NCBI GenBank assembly: GCA_054601695.1
Contig: BAAHQB010000162.1
Location: 310,001-374,000 of the forward strand
Source of the DNA: Amorphochlora amoebiformis
Taxonomy: Eukaryota > Cercozoa > Chlorarachniophyceae
Direction of reading: 5' to 3'
DNA: 64,000 bases
Shown: piece by piece, positions 14,124 to 39,517 of the stretch
Layout: every line of letters starts with the position of its first letter
Position numbering within the stretch: position 1 is the first letter of the stretch
Notes under the pieces: model-generated
What the model was told of the DNA's origin: nothing
What the model saw: only the letters and a program-made list of their open reading frames with translations
Database searches by the model: none
Translations under genes and position numbers: made by a program

Positions 14124-14841
14124 CGTCTGCCCAAGTTCATGCCTATTGGCCGGGTTTATAGTAATTGATAGAACAGAATACAATTTTGTTGTGATGTAGG
14201 ACATAGACCTTGGCGTAGCTCATCCACAAGCGTCCTGGGCGCGTCGAGTCACGCGAAACTCGACCCCCATGGAACGCCGTCCCCCTGAACAGATCTGGCC
14301 ATTCAGGGCAGAATAAGATTTATATTGGCGATGTTGCTTCGAGAAGCAAACCTGGTGTCAATGAGGAGTATGCTCTGCCTGCCAGTCTTTGTATGCGGGC
14401 GGGAAGCATAGGCGGCGTGGAGGATCTGTAGTGAGCATTTTTAAGCTTCAGAGTAGTTCCAAAATTTCGGAGACTCTTGCGCAGTAAATATACCTTCCAG
14501 TGCGAGCCCAGGATTGAGCAGAGGCGCCCCAAATTAGGCTGAAGACTGTGGCGCTCAGCAAAGGAGGGCAGAGAGCCATTCCTGTTTCGGGAATTAATTC
14601 GGTTGAAATTTTCGGCTTCGGATGAGACACAGCCGTTGGTCACGTGAATGGCTGTGAGAGTCGCCGATGTCCCTGCCAGGCGTCTATACGGAGTGATCTT
14701 AGCGATTTCAATAACACTATGGAACCAAATGGTCTGAATATAACATGAACTATCCTTTTCTAGCCTCAATGAAGCCATAATAGCCTGTTATCCGCACAAC
14801 ATCGCATTTCTCCTTATTTTTTATTTAAATCTAATCCCAGC
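14124..14841. other. Divergent region between the DUF493 and acidic-protein genes
   Basis: Balanced base composition and no TA arrays. Open frames exist on both strands: a 152-codon frame on - (14778-14320) and spliceable + segments at about 14546-14638 (EGREPFLFRELIRLKF) and 14680-14731 (ASIRSDLSDFNNTMEPN), joined in phase by a 41-base GT-AG gap. These + segments may be 5' exons of the acidic-protein gene. A small inverted repeat, GTCGAGT(8 nt)ACTCGAC, is at 14243-14264. I cannot decide between promoter and coding for most of it. Confidence 0.4.
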
Positions 14842-15670
14842 ACAATACGAGGGCCGTTCTCCCTGTCGGTAGCCAACAAGAAGCTTCCTCAAGGATCTGT
14901 ACTCATTCATCTGGTTTAAGAATTCGCTCGAATTGTCGCATAAGGACTTCAAGGGGCATAGAGCAGGTTTGTCAAGGTGGTGGAAAAGGAGGGAAGCGGA
15001 TCAAGTTGGGTAGAGAACAAAGGGTTTGGAATAATGGGACTGTTGAAAATACGGGCAACGAAAGAGGGATGGATTGCGAGGAGCTAGCGGAGAAAGATGG
15101 CAAGGAGCTCGACGACGTTGACGGTGACGAAGACAACGATTTGGAATGCAACAGGTAAAAACAGGATGGGTTTATAGGGGAATTTGTGCTTGTGTAGACT
15201 CGAATAACTGTGAGGAAATTACAAACAGCCGAGATGACGGCATGTCCGAACCCAACGACGGTAATGATAGCGACATCGCTACGGGCAACAGCTCTGACGA
15301 CGACGGCAACAGCGACAGCAGCGATATCGGCGATGACAGCGACAGCGACGCGGACGTAGACGAGGCAGCCCTCGCGGAAAGAGAGGGAATATCTGACTAC
15401 GATGAGGGAATCCAGGTTGTAGGCGAGGGGGATTCGGAGGATTTTTTACCCGACGGCGCAGACGTTGAGAGCGATGTCGGGTTCGATGAGGGCGACGAGC
15501 GCCTTATTGAAGGGACGGGGTCGATCAAGGAAGGTGATATTATGTTGTTGCGCTTGACACTTTATAAAAGTGAAAGTTTGCAATGGTGTTCACTTACGTA
15601 AATGCTCTATTGAGAAAAAACAAAAATTTTACCTATGTTATACATAATATATGACATATATATATAAATA

Positions 15671-15747
<77 letters not shown>

Positions 15748-15795
15748 CATATATATATGTATATATTATGCATATATAAATATGTATATGTATAT

Positions 15796-15826
<31 letters not shown>

Positions 15827-15841
15827 ATTATACATACATAC

Positions 15842-15879
<38 letters not shown>

Positions 15880-15905
15880 ATAAATATATATATATATATG
15901 TATAA

Positions 15906-15936
<31 letters not shown>

Positions 15937-15959
15937 ATATATGTACAATATTTATATAT

Positions 15960-16005
<46 letters not shown>

Positions 16006-16186
16006 GTGTGTGTGCGTGTGTGTTTGTATCTACATGTTTTCGCATCCATAATAGTATATAAATACATAATAGATATTATTCATACACACATATACAATTA
16101 TATATGAATGTCTCTCTGTATATATTATATATATATATATATATAGATGTACATATATATATAATATATATATATATATACGTATG

Positions 16187-16240
<54 letters not shown>

Positions 16241-16570
16241 ATATATATATGATTTATGTGTATGTACATGAATGCATATATGAGTAAACATACGCGTATG
16301 AATACCGCTGGATTATTTCTTTGGGATAGTTGCATCTGCAAAAAGTTATACAAATGTATTGCACATAGCCGAGGGCGGAGTGAAGTTTAAGAGCATCAAT
16401 CAACACCCTCTCATCAATCGGGTATTCATAAGTTTATCTCAAGATATAAACTCATATATGTTATAATTTAATATATATGTATATAGATGTATATATATAT
16501 ACACATCATGTATATATACATACATATAATATAATATAAATATATACATATATATTATATATTGTATACG

Positions 16571-16604
<34 letters not shown>

Positions 16605-16657
16605 CGTACATATATGGCATATATATTATATATAGTATATAACATGTATATTTAGTA

Positions 16658-16738
<81 letters not shown>

Positions 16739-16777
16739 GCAATTACATTATAAAAAATATAAAAAAGTAATATATAA

Positions 16778-16831
<54 letters not shown>

Positions 16832-16864
16832 CATTTACATTATAATATATGTAAATACATATAA

Positions 16865-16900
<36 letters not shown>

Positions 16901-16927
16901 AATTGTACATTTACATTATAACATATG

Positions 16928-16975
<48 letters not shown>

Positions 16976-16998
16976 ACATATGCACATATTTGATATGC

Positions 16999-17052
<54 letters not shown>

Positions 17053-17193
17053 CACAATGATATACTCATATACTCTTATGTTGTTCGCATGTCACAGACG
17101 GTTGGTTAATGAGCTTTCTCAATATGTAATATTTGTACAATACACATATATGTATAAACATATATGTATACATGTATATATGTACATATATAC

Positions 17194-17243
<50 letters not shown>

Positions 17244-17254
17244 TATATACATAC

Positions 17255-17300
<46 letters not shown>

Positions 17301-17478
17301 TATATGCATATACTATATATATATATATATATAATATATAGATATATGTTGAAGTATATGTACTATCTTACCAGTCTGAAGAGTCCATCCACGGCCTCAC
17401 ACCTGAAGGCACTCCTGACTCGCACTCTCAAGGTAGGTAATTATGCTTTAATTTATATATATGTAACACGAATATATG

Positions 17479-17530
<52 letters not shown>

Positions 17531-17808
17531 TATATTCACATATATTATTATAAATATGCATGCTTGTATATATTTATAGATATAATTATAATATATATAT
17601 ATATATATATATAATATATATAAAAATGCATATCTACACATAGAACTGAAATTGTAATAATATACATACATATATATATATATATATATATTACTATTCA
17701 TATGCATCTTTGTGTATATTTATAGACCTAATTTAATATATGTATATATATATATATATATATGTAAATATAGATATATGCATATATGCACATCGAACTG
17801 AAATTTTA

Positions 17809-17854
<46 letters not shown>

Positions 17855-18090
17855 TATTATTCATATGCATGTTTGTGTATATTTATAGATATAATTATAA
17901 TATATATATATATATATATATATGCATACATTCACTTAGAACTGAAATTGTAAAATACATCTGTGAAACTATATGCACATACATAAACATACAAATATGC
18001 ACAGACATCCCGCACTCCCCACAAGATGACCTCAAAACCATCCAAGCGGTCCGAAACTCCTGGGCGGAGCTCTCTCGCCGGCAAATCTAA
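14842..18090 (+). CDS. Acidic Asp/Ser-rich protein of unknown function (5' structure unresolved)
   Basis: The best supported exon is 15198-15533, which encodes a strongly acidic low-complexity segment ([20 protein letters not shown]) followed by [14 protein letters not shown]. Next come 16369-16421 ([17 protein letters not shown]), 17098-17125 (RLVNELSQY), 17375-17432 ([19 protein letters not shown]) and 18005-18090 ([23 protein letters not shown]). The phase break between 16421 and 17098 means at least one exon is missed. Between 14842 and 15151 all three + frames look partly coding, including one with no stop for 103 codons that ends in another acidic stretch ([13 protein letters not shown]). 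I therefore do not fix the start. Acidic, Ser-rich proteins of this kind are often nuclear, but I recognise no domain. Confidence 0.55.
17565..17960. repeat. Three tandem copies of a ~150-bp intronic unit
   Basis: Each copy runs TATTTATAGATATAATTATA, then TA array, ATGCAT, and ends (C)GAACTGAAATTGTAA. Copies start near 17570, 17716 and 17877. They lie in the last intron of the acidic-protein gene. Confidence 0.8.
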
Positions 18091-19049
18091 CCCTACCCCT
18101 GACTAATACCATAATCCTACCATATTCCCTAGCTAATGTGGTATCGAGCTGGATGAAATTACTCCCAAACTTACCTGATGTGATATCGACCTGCATGAAA
18201 ATTACTCCCAAACTTGACCATGCCCTCCATCATTTTTTTGGTTATGTACACCAACACGTAGATAATAAAGACATTCATAACCTTAAAAGATATGAGGCTG
18301 AGGCTGAGTATCAACAGAAGATTCGGGATCAAGTCCATAAACCCTAACCAACGCTAATCTTAATTCTATAATTCTAATCATAGCAAATCCGAATTCTTAT
18401 CCTAACCCTAATCCTAGATGGGCACCCGGGCACCAACAGCGAGCGGATTGTGGCGAGGGTACGAAGAAAGTTCAGAAGAATGAGATTAAAGTGGAAAGAG
18501 AGAGAAGGGAAAAGGAACAGAGAAAGATAGAATCAATTTGTTCACTTTTCTGCACTTGTTCAGCTGAGTATTTCCTATTCTAAAAATTTTCTTTGACACT
18601 ATGCTCTCTATTGCTGTAAGAGATGAAAACTTTTATGATAAAGGAAGGGAGGCTCCCTAAATCTATCTTTAATATTAATCTTCGGCTTCAGCGTCTTTTA
18701 TATTTAACGGAGTGAAAAAATTACAACTTTAGTTTTTTGTTATATATTTTCTTAATCTTTGGCTTTGATTCAGGATTAGGCTGCCCCTTGGGGTCACGGA
18801 GAACGACGTAATAAATTTATATATCTATGATTGTGTAACGTGCATATATGTGGGCACATTGAAATATTTTACGTTGTATGGTATATCTGTTCATATAGAC
18901 ATACATGTATAATATATATGTACATGTATGAAAATGTATGCATGTTTACAGATTATTCATATTTTTACATCTGTATATATGTACATACGGTTATGATGCG
19001 TAACTAATTATTGCACATACTCTATTAGATCTACATATATAGGTATATA

Positions 19050-19081
<32 letters not shown>

Positions 19082-19122
19082 TGATATAAAAATAAACCTT
19101 TTAATGTATACATGTACGCGCA

Positions 19123-19177
<55 letters not shown>

Positions 19178-19255
19178 GCATATGTTAACAGATATTATGG
19201 AAACATACATGTATATCCATATACTAACGTAGTGCCAATTCAGGTATTTATATTC

Positions 19256-19286
<31 letters not shown>

Positions 19287-19313
19287 ATGTATTAGTTAGA
19301 TAGTCTTGTCTCA
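18091..19313. other. Tandem intergenic region (acidic gene to NHL gene)
   Basis: The first 330 bases contain CCTAACCCTAATCC-like words and a short direct repeat. Positions 18420-18840 are unique sequence of balanced composition, partly purine-rich (18460-18530), without a convincing exon. From 18880 onwards it is AT-rich with TA arrays. No CTAG enrichment is seen, unlike the convergent gaps. Confidence 0.6.
18138..18216. repeat. Two ~40-bp direct repeats
   Basis: TGGTATCGAGCTGGATGAAA at 18139 and TGATATCGACCTGCATGAAA at 18180 are both followed by ATTACTCCCAAACTT. They sit just downstream of the acidic-protein stop codon. Confidence 0.8.
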
Positions 19314-32833
<13,520 letters not shown>

Positions 32834-33618
32834 CAGAACAAGGCTCCGAACTCCACTAACTCTAACTACCAGCCTAGTGTTCTGGGTTAACATTACTAAC
32901 ACTCCGATGATCTAATAAGATACATGTATATATGCTAGTCTACTAAGTCTAGAGTCTAGAGAGTGCGCATACTAGGCGTACAACATCCAAAATTTGCAAT
33001 GATCATGAGTTGTGTGATCTAAAGATCTAGAAGATATTCTAGATATTCTATATATCTAGATATTATTGTAGTCTAGGTAGTACTAGAGTATCTACTAGAT
33101 CTAGAGTCAGAGACTAGAGAGAGTATAAATAGTATGATATCATGCCATATCTAGCATATCTACATGACCAGATGATCTAGATGATATCTAGGATATCTAG
33201 ATATATGCTAGATAAGCTCGATCTCCAGCCAAGTCTGGTCTAGCTCTAGTCTAGTAGTACTAGTAGTAGCTGGTCTAGTACCTACAGACCTACTCCTACT
33301 AGCTAGACTAGTCTAGTACTAGACTATACGACCTAGACGACTAGTACGAAGATCAAAAGCTACTAGAGCTAGAAAGTACTACAGTCTACGCTAGATTATA
33401 GTAGGTAACACATAGAACACTAGTACTCAGTACCCAGAATATAACATGACAGACGGGTTTGAGCCTATTACAACTAGATTACTTCAAGTATTAATTGTTA
33501 TAACTTAATTGAGGTTCCAACCGCGATATTAAACCAGTAAAATTTAGAAAATGCTTCTAGTTCAAAAAGTTCTCAGGATCACAAATCTCAGGAGATCCTG
33601 ATAGTAAGTAGGAGCACC
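32834..33618. other. CTAG-rich convergent intergenic region (densest of three)
   Basis: It lies between the NHL stop (32833) and the formin stop (33619). From about 32935 to 33470 I count about 34 CTAG words, where a random sequence would give about 2; examples are AAGTCTAGAGTCTAGAGAG and ACTAGCTAGACTAGTCTAG. There are no TA arrays and no coding signal. It must contain both 3' UTRs and cleavage sites. Confidence 0.85.
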
Positions 33619-34247
33619 TCACGGAAAAAGGCTAGATCGGGTAACTTTTTTGCGCTTCTTCCTTGTAGAGAGGGACATGCGTCGACGAGCGTCAGCCTGA
33701 TGACGTGCATGAGTGCTTAAATATGTAGATATAATATAATGCATAAAGTGATATATATATATATATATACTAGATATATGTATATATATATATATATATG
33801 CATATATACATATATGTATATATATATATATATATAAGATATACATATATACATCTATATATATATATAGATATATACATTCATGTACTAAAAGAAATCG
33901 AACCTTGGCTTTCTTCTGAATCGAAAGAACCTCATACTTGAATTCCCCTGCGAAACGCTGCCAGAGCATGAAGAAATCTTTCCACTGCTCGGGACCTAAA
34001 GAAACTAACTCAGCTGTAGGCAGCACAACTAGGTGATATATTAACGAAAAATGGTAAGAACTTGGTTTTGGGAATGGTCAGGAGTGATTACCTGCGAGAT
34101 CTCCATCCGCTTCGCCGAAATATTCAAGAGTAAGCATAAAGTCTTGTAGAGTGTGATCACGATCCTTTAGAACCATTTCCCACTTTTTGCTGGCGGAGGC
34201 GTAGAAAATTTGAGCCTGGCAGTTTTGCATATATATATTATGTATAT

Positions 34248-34286
<39 letters not shown>

Positions 34287-34570
34287 TGTGTGTGTGTGTG
34301 TGTATGTATTCATTTATGTACATATAAATAGAAAACGTATATAAAAAAATATAAATGTACATATAAAACATATGTGTATGTATATATATATATACATATA
34401 TGTATATATATATATGTATATACATAATATATATATATATATATACATATATTATATTAATATAACATATATATATATATATTGATATCTATATAGATGT
34501 ACATATATATATGTAGCTATAAATTACATGTATCTAGTATAACTAGACATATGTATATTCTATTGCATCG

Positions 34571-34610
<40 letters not shown>

Positions 34611-35096
34611 GACCAAGAGATAACATACTCGTTAAAGTATTATCATGGATTATTACCACCAGAGAGAGAGCATGTACTATTACATACATATAGGTGTTAA
34701 CAACCTTGAGAAATCGTAAAAGTGGCGTGTGAACGTGTACATGGGTGTTGACGACCCGCGTTAGTATGTAGACTACCCGATTTAAAATATGGCTGTGCAT
34801 GAATATGTGTAGATGGGTGTTTACGAGCCTTCTTGGGAGCAGAAGTGAGCATCCTAAGGCACTCCTTAAGGAACTGAAGGTTGGAGGACACGAATGAAAC
34901 ATCCAGACGCAGACCCGCTTCGTCAACTCTGGTGGTTGTTAAGGTGTATGAGAAATTATTGAAGTGTATTAAGATTGATATTAGTTGTCTGCTTGGTCTT
35001 TACCGTGTTGCACCATGAACATGAGAGAGGTCTGTAAGGAATTCATGAATTATCTGGAAAATATATATTATAAGTGGATGTCAGATTGGTTTTCGA

Positions 35097-35128
<32 letters not shown>

Positions 35129-35569
35129 TATATATACATATGTATAATATATCTAGATGTATAAGCATATAATACTCATGAATACCCTTACGCACACTTA
35201 TGCATAAAAACAAATTTAAGACATGTATACATATGTATATATATGATATACATATATATATATATATATAGCTATATATGCAACATGTGTGCTCTATCTT
35301 TATCTCTCTCAAATTTATATCGCTTTTTCTCCTCGCTTTTATTCGCCTATTTCTTCTACCTCTATTCTCTTCTACCTTCTCTCCTATCTAATTCTTCTCC
35401 TCAACGTTCTCTCTTCTATTCCAACCATTTCATTGCAGATCTATCTATATATAATATTTATATTATACATATATATATATATATATAATATTTAATATTA
35501 CATACACATGTATGTACATGTATATGTATATATTTATGCATATATATATATATTATATATATAAATATG

Positions 35570-35651
<82 letters not shown>

Positions 35652-36572
35652 ATGTACACATCTGTATAGCACCTGCTCGTTAGATTGTAGCAAGTGCTTG
35701 ACAATGAGATGAAGCAGGGATGTCTTCCTGTCCTGCCCTTTCACAGACCTGAGATTTTTTTACTGATTAGTTACATTTCATAATGTTAGAGAATTTTCGA
35801 TATGATATGAGCAAGCCACAATCCAGTTCGAGTGAAAGCTATTACTTGAGAGTCTGCAGAGTGACAAGGCGAAAACCCTGAGCACCTCCAACAGCCCTGC
35901 CTTCATTCATCTGATTTCCAGCTTGCAGAACTACCTAAGAATACATACACATCAGTGTGAGGAAAGAAGTAGATGAGGGATTTAATGAGAAGTATGGGTA
36001 ATTTACCTTGAGGACAGACTTGAGAGCCTTGCTGCCACGCAGAGCCGAGTTTGCTTTCTTGAGCTGGTGAGAATAGCACGTGTTTAAACACTGGTGGACG
36101 ACATGGGACATTTAAGATACCTGCTGGAGACGACTGAGAATGGAGCTAACTCGCGATGGGAATTCCGATATTAGGAGCAAGATCTGAAGTTGGGAAGGAA
36201 GCTAAGCTTGGTGTCATGTGTTCTAGTACACACTGTATGTACAACAAAATAGGATAGAGCTTGGTGGTAGGTAGATGTTGAAAGAGTGGTTTATCATTTA
36301 TTATGAGCTACAACGACATGGGTCAAGAAATTGTTCTCACCTGGAGTCGAGCGTGTGGTTGAGCAATTGAAGATATGGCAAGGAAGAACTTCTCAGCACG
36401 ATCGAGCTGATTTTTGTCACCCTAAGGAGGCCGATGTGTTTATTTCGTATTTAAAAATAAATCTGAATTATTACATTCAACAAAAATGCTTGGATTATTA
36501 TATAAGTTTGCGATACGTATCTGTGTATCATGCGTAACCATATATGCATTGCACACATATATATACACACAC

Positions 36573-36605
<33 letters not shown>

Positions 36606-36762
36606 CCTTTATATTCACACTTAAAATTAAAATTTGTATATTATAAATGTATGTGTAACATGATGCAAATACAGAAAGAAATTTATACAAACATTATATA
36701 ATATGTATATATATGTGTGTATATTATACATATATATATATATATATATATAATACATATAT

Positions 36763-36794
<32 letters not shown>

Positions 36795-37529
36795 TATAGA
36801 CCTTAAAGCGGCGAAGCTTCTTAAGCTCCTCCATCGTGGGAAATATCTTGACCAGTCGCCCAAGCGCATCCGAACCTACGTGTAAACAAATCCGAGTATT
36901 GCGCTGCTGGTCTCTATTAGAAATATGGCAATCTACCGAGGTTCTCGCCGTCCAGATTAGTCACTGCAGCGGCTATTTCGGCTGGAGATTTTTTAATTCC
37001 AGCGAGCCCAATATTAACGTTGCAAGCACGGCGATCGTCAATACACACCTGAAAAATATTGCAAATGAGACTTATGAGACTTATGAGGGAGACGGCTGTC
37101 GATAGCTGCTGCATATGTTAAAGACTAAGACTCCACTCTAGTCTAACCCCAGCATGCAGTCATACATGTAATACACAAACTACATGTTTATACATATACA
37201 TGTATAGGTATATATTTGGACAGTGTTGATACTTTCTAACGTTTAACCCCGCCCTAATCCTAACCGTTCGCCTAGTTTCAAACCTATCCAACCCTAGTCC
37301 TATCGTCAATGTTAAGCCTAACATTTTGCCTTCAAGAGCTCTATCCCTACGCCAAGTTAACACTTAATAATTCTGCCTAATCACATAGCTGTAACATTTA
37401 AAATATATTCATATTAACCAGCTTAGTCTTCGGACGCTTCTTGGCACCCCCAACGGATTTCTAGATGTGTGTACATACAAGAAGTATGTTATATATATAT
37501 TTATATATATATATATATATGTATATATA

Positions 37530-37574
<45 letters not shown>

Positions 37575-37584
37575 GTAAACACAC

Positions 37585-37618
<34 letters not shown>

Positions 37619-37628
37619 GTTTGTGTGT

Positions 37629-37674
<46 letters not shown>

Positions 37675-39367
37675 ACTAAATACTTATATATTCTTTGTAA
37701 TTATGTATAAAACAGACAATAACCAAGGGTACAGTGTAAAACACAATAAAGTATCTGTGTGAAATGTACATAAACTACCCTGCGCTTCTTTCTCTCTGAT
37801 TCCTGCTTAAAGCACTCTTCGAGACCTGAGATCGAGGGAAGAGTTGTTCCAGTACCAAGAGTTTCGCTTTCCTCCTCTTCAGCAATTCGGCACCAAATAC
37901 TACCTGAGAGGTATTTGTATGCTCATATTAAGTACGTTATTGAATAGGGTTCCTAGACCTTCCTTGACTTTGCGCAGGGGAGTCCAATGAAGCTTCTTAA
38001 GTTTTGGGGTCTTGCCACTCTTCTTTTGCTCTCCCACAGCGCCAAAGATGGGTGGTGGAGCAATCCCATCCATGAAAGGAGGTGGTGCAATAAGTCCGTC
38101 AACAAGAAAGCCCGGCGGCGGGGGAATGGTCTCGACCATGGATACCGCAGGTGCTCTGGGGGTAGTAGGAGTTTCCAAGATGGGAGCCTTCACATCCTCC
38201 TCAGGAATCGCGAGAGCAGGTGCAGGGGTGAATGAACCAGTTACCGAGGGCGCTTGAGGAACTTCGTTCCTCTTTGTGGTGTCGGTAGTCGTAGCTAAAC
38301 TCGGAATTGTGCTCCTGTCGGTTTGGGGCTTAGGTTTTACAGGGTAGTCCACATCGGCGCGGATATCCAGGATCGGTGGAGAATTGATGTTCTTCGATTC
38401 GGGTTTCTTCTCTTCGACAGAGGTTTTGAGATTATTATTGCCTGGGGCCCAAGGAGGACAGGGAGGAGGCGAATTCGGAGGTGGAGGAGAGCTCTTCTTC
38501 TCCACCAGATCGCCAAACAGGTCGTCCCATAGGTTGGGGACTTGCTTTTTCCTGAGCCTCAGCTTTCGCCCATAACCCCGAGGCCTGCAAGAGCGACCCA
38601 ATCCAAGTTTGGTTGCTGGAGACCAAGACGAGAGAGACACCTCCTTAAACCCTTCTCCGAGTCTTCCTGGAGACCGCATTAGCTTTGATGGAGACCCAAC
38701 AGACTGCCCTCTGTTGACACCACGTGGATCGTTTTCATCGCCACCCAGATAAAAATTTACCGATTCACCTGCAAATACAGTCTCAGAATCATGGATATGT
38801 GATTGTGTACTTCTGGATAACCTTCTTCAGGATGGGACAGGTTGAAGCCATCACGGCGATTTTTAGGTAGCCCGCCCTGGAATTTTGTACGGTGAAGGAA
38901 CATGACGTGCTATCAGTTAATTTTACACCTGGATTGCCTCACGAATCTCGATCCAACTGTCATAAAACAAATTTTGGCGCATTTTGTACTCCTGGGCCTG
39001 CAATATGTTTGGTGTAAAATATGTCATCGTGTTCTAAATTCCTGACCTTTCCAGACTCGATGTTAGCTACTGGACTTGTCTTTCGCTTAGTAGGTCTGAG
39101 TCTCCTTCGACCAATCTGAGTTTGATTTAGTATAGATTATTTGAGTCTTTTAGCGCGTGGGTAGACTTGGACGGCCTGAACATTGTTTCCCACCTTGTCC
39201 GCTGGCGATATCACAGAACTTCCTGGGCGTCGAATACTTGGCTGGACTCTACCCCCGACGCTCGCACGACGGCGAACAGGTCTTTCAAGAAGAGGCACTT
39301 CAAGTTGATCAAACGGATTTGGGATCGTCCGTACGAGGAAGTAGCCAGAATTCAAGGCGCACCCCAT
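33619..39367 (-). CDS. Formin (FH1-FH2 actin nucleator)
   Basis: Exons in transcript order: 39367-39194, 39115-39047, 38997-38929, 38876-38822, 38768-37959, 37903-37779, 37460-37419, 37048-36937, 36875-36802, 36421-36341, 36183-36121, 36063-36007, 35934-35846, 35748-35673, 35053-35004, 34928-34825, 34215-34092, 34013-33904, 33696-33619. The FH1 region holds proline runs ([26 protein letters not shown]). The FH2 domain starts [13 protein letters not shown] and continues through [34 protein letters not shown], the GNQMN motif ([20 protein letters not shown]) and [12 protein letters not shown], ending in a basic tail ([16 protein letters not shown]). FH2 dimers nucleate and processively elongate actin filaments; FH1 recruits profilin-actin. 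No GBD/DAD was recognised. Phase between 34825 and 34215 shows one short exon is missed. The start MGCALNSG could allow N-terminal acylation, which is inference. Confidence 0.9.
34686..34835. repeat. Repeated GGGTGTTnACGAnCC motif region
   Basis: Three related ~50-60-base units around AGGTGTTAACAACC (34692), GGGTGTTGACGACCC (34744) and GGGTGTTTACGAGCC (34815). They lie in a formin intron and overlap the 3' end of exon 34928-34825. Similar words occur at about 50345 and 63538. Confidence 0.5.
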
Positions 39368-39517
39368 GGCGATTCAAGCACCGAGAGCCGTTGGCGGTTT
39401 GCTTGGATTCCGCTTTTAATTTCTCGGTTGTCCTGGGTCCCGATCAGGCCGGGGTGCTCCTGGAATCGTCAGATTTTGTTTATTCTGGTTTCGGTGCGCG
39501 CGGATTTGGACCCGGAG
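39364..39517. promoter_or_regulatory. Possible bidirectional 5' region of formin and GTPase genes
   Basis: Formin starts at 39367 on the - strand; the GTPase gene begins at or before 39518 on +. A candidate + start (ATG at 39366) overlaps the formin start within one CCATGG palindrome. The gap is balanced in composition and has no TA array or obvious TATA box. Promoter function is inferred from position only. Confidence 0.3.

Noticed and set aside
14243-14264. GTCGAGT/ACTCGAC hairpin as a terminator or operator
   Set aside because: A 7-bp stem with an 8-base loop is weak evidence in a eukaryote and is expected by chance somewhere in 64 kb.
14320-14778. 152-codon open frame on the - strand starting MASLRLEKDSSCYIQ
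   Set aside because: No family resemblance, no donor that joins in phase to the DUF493 exons, and spliceable + strand segments overlap it. It may be chance in a balanced-composition region.
18420-18840. Possible structured RNA gene in the unique intergenic stretch
   Set aside because: I found no tRNA cloverleaf, snRNA signature or convincing hairpin; only balanced composition sets it apart.
37987-38257. + strand frames within 37987-38575
   Set aside because: They are antisense to the formin FH1 region; the - strand holds the proline-rich and FH2 sequence.
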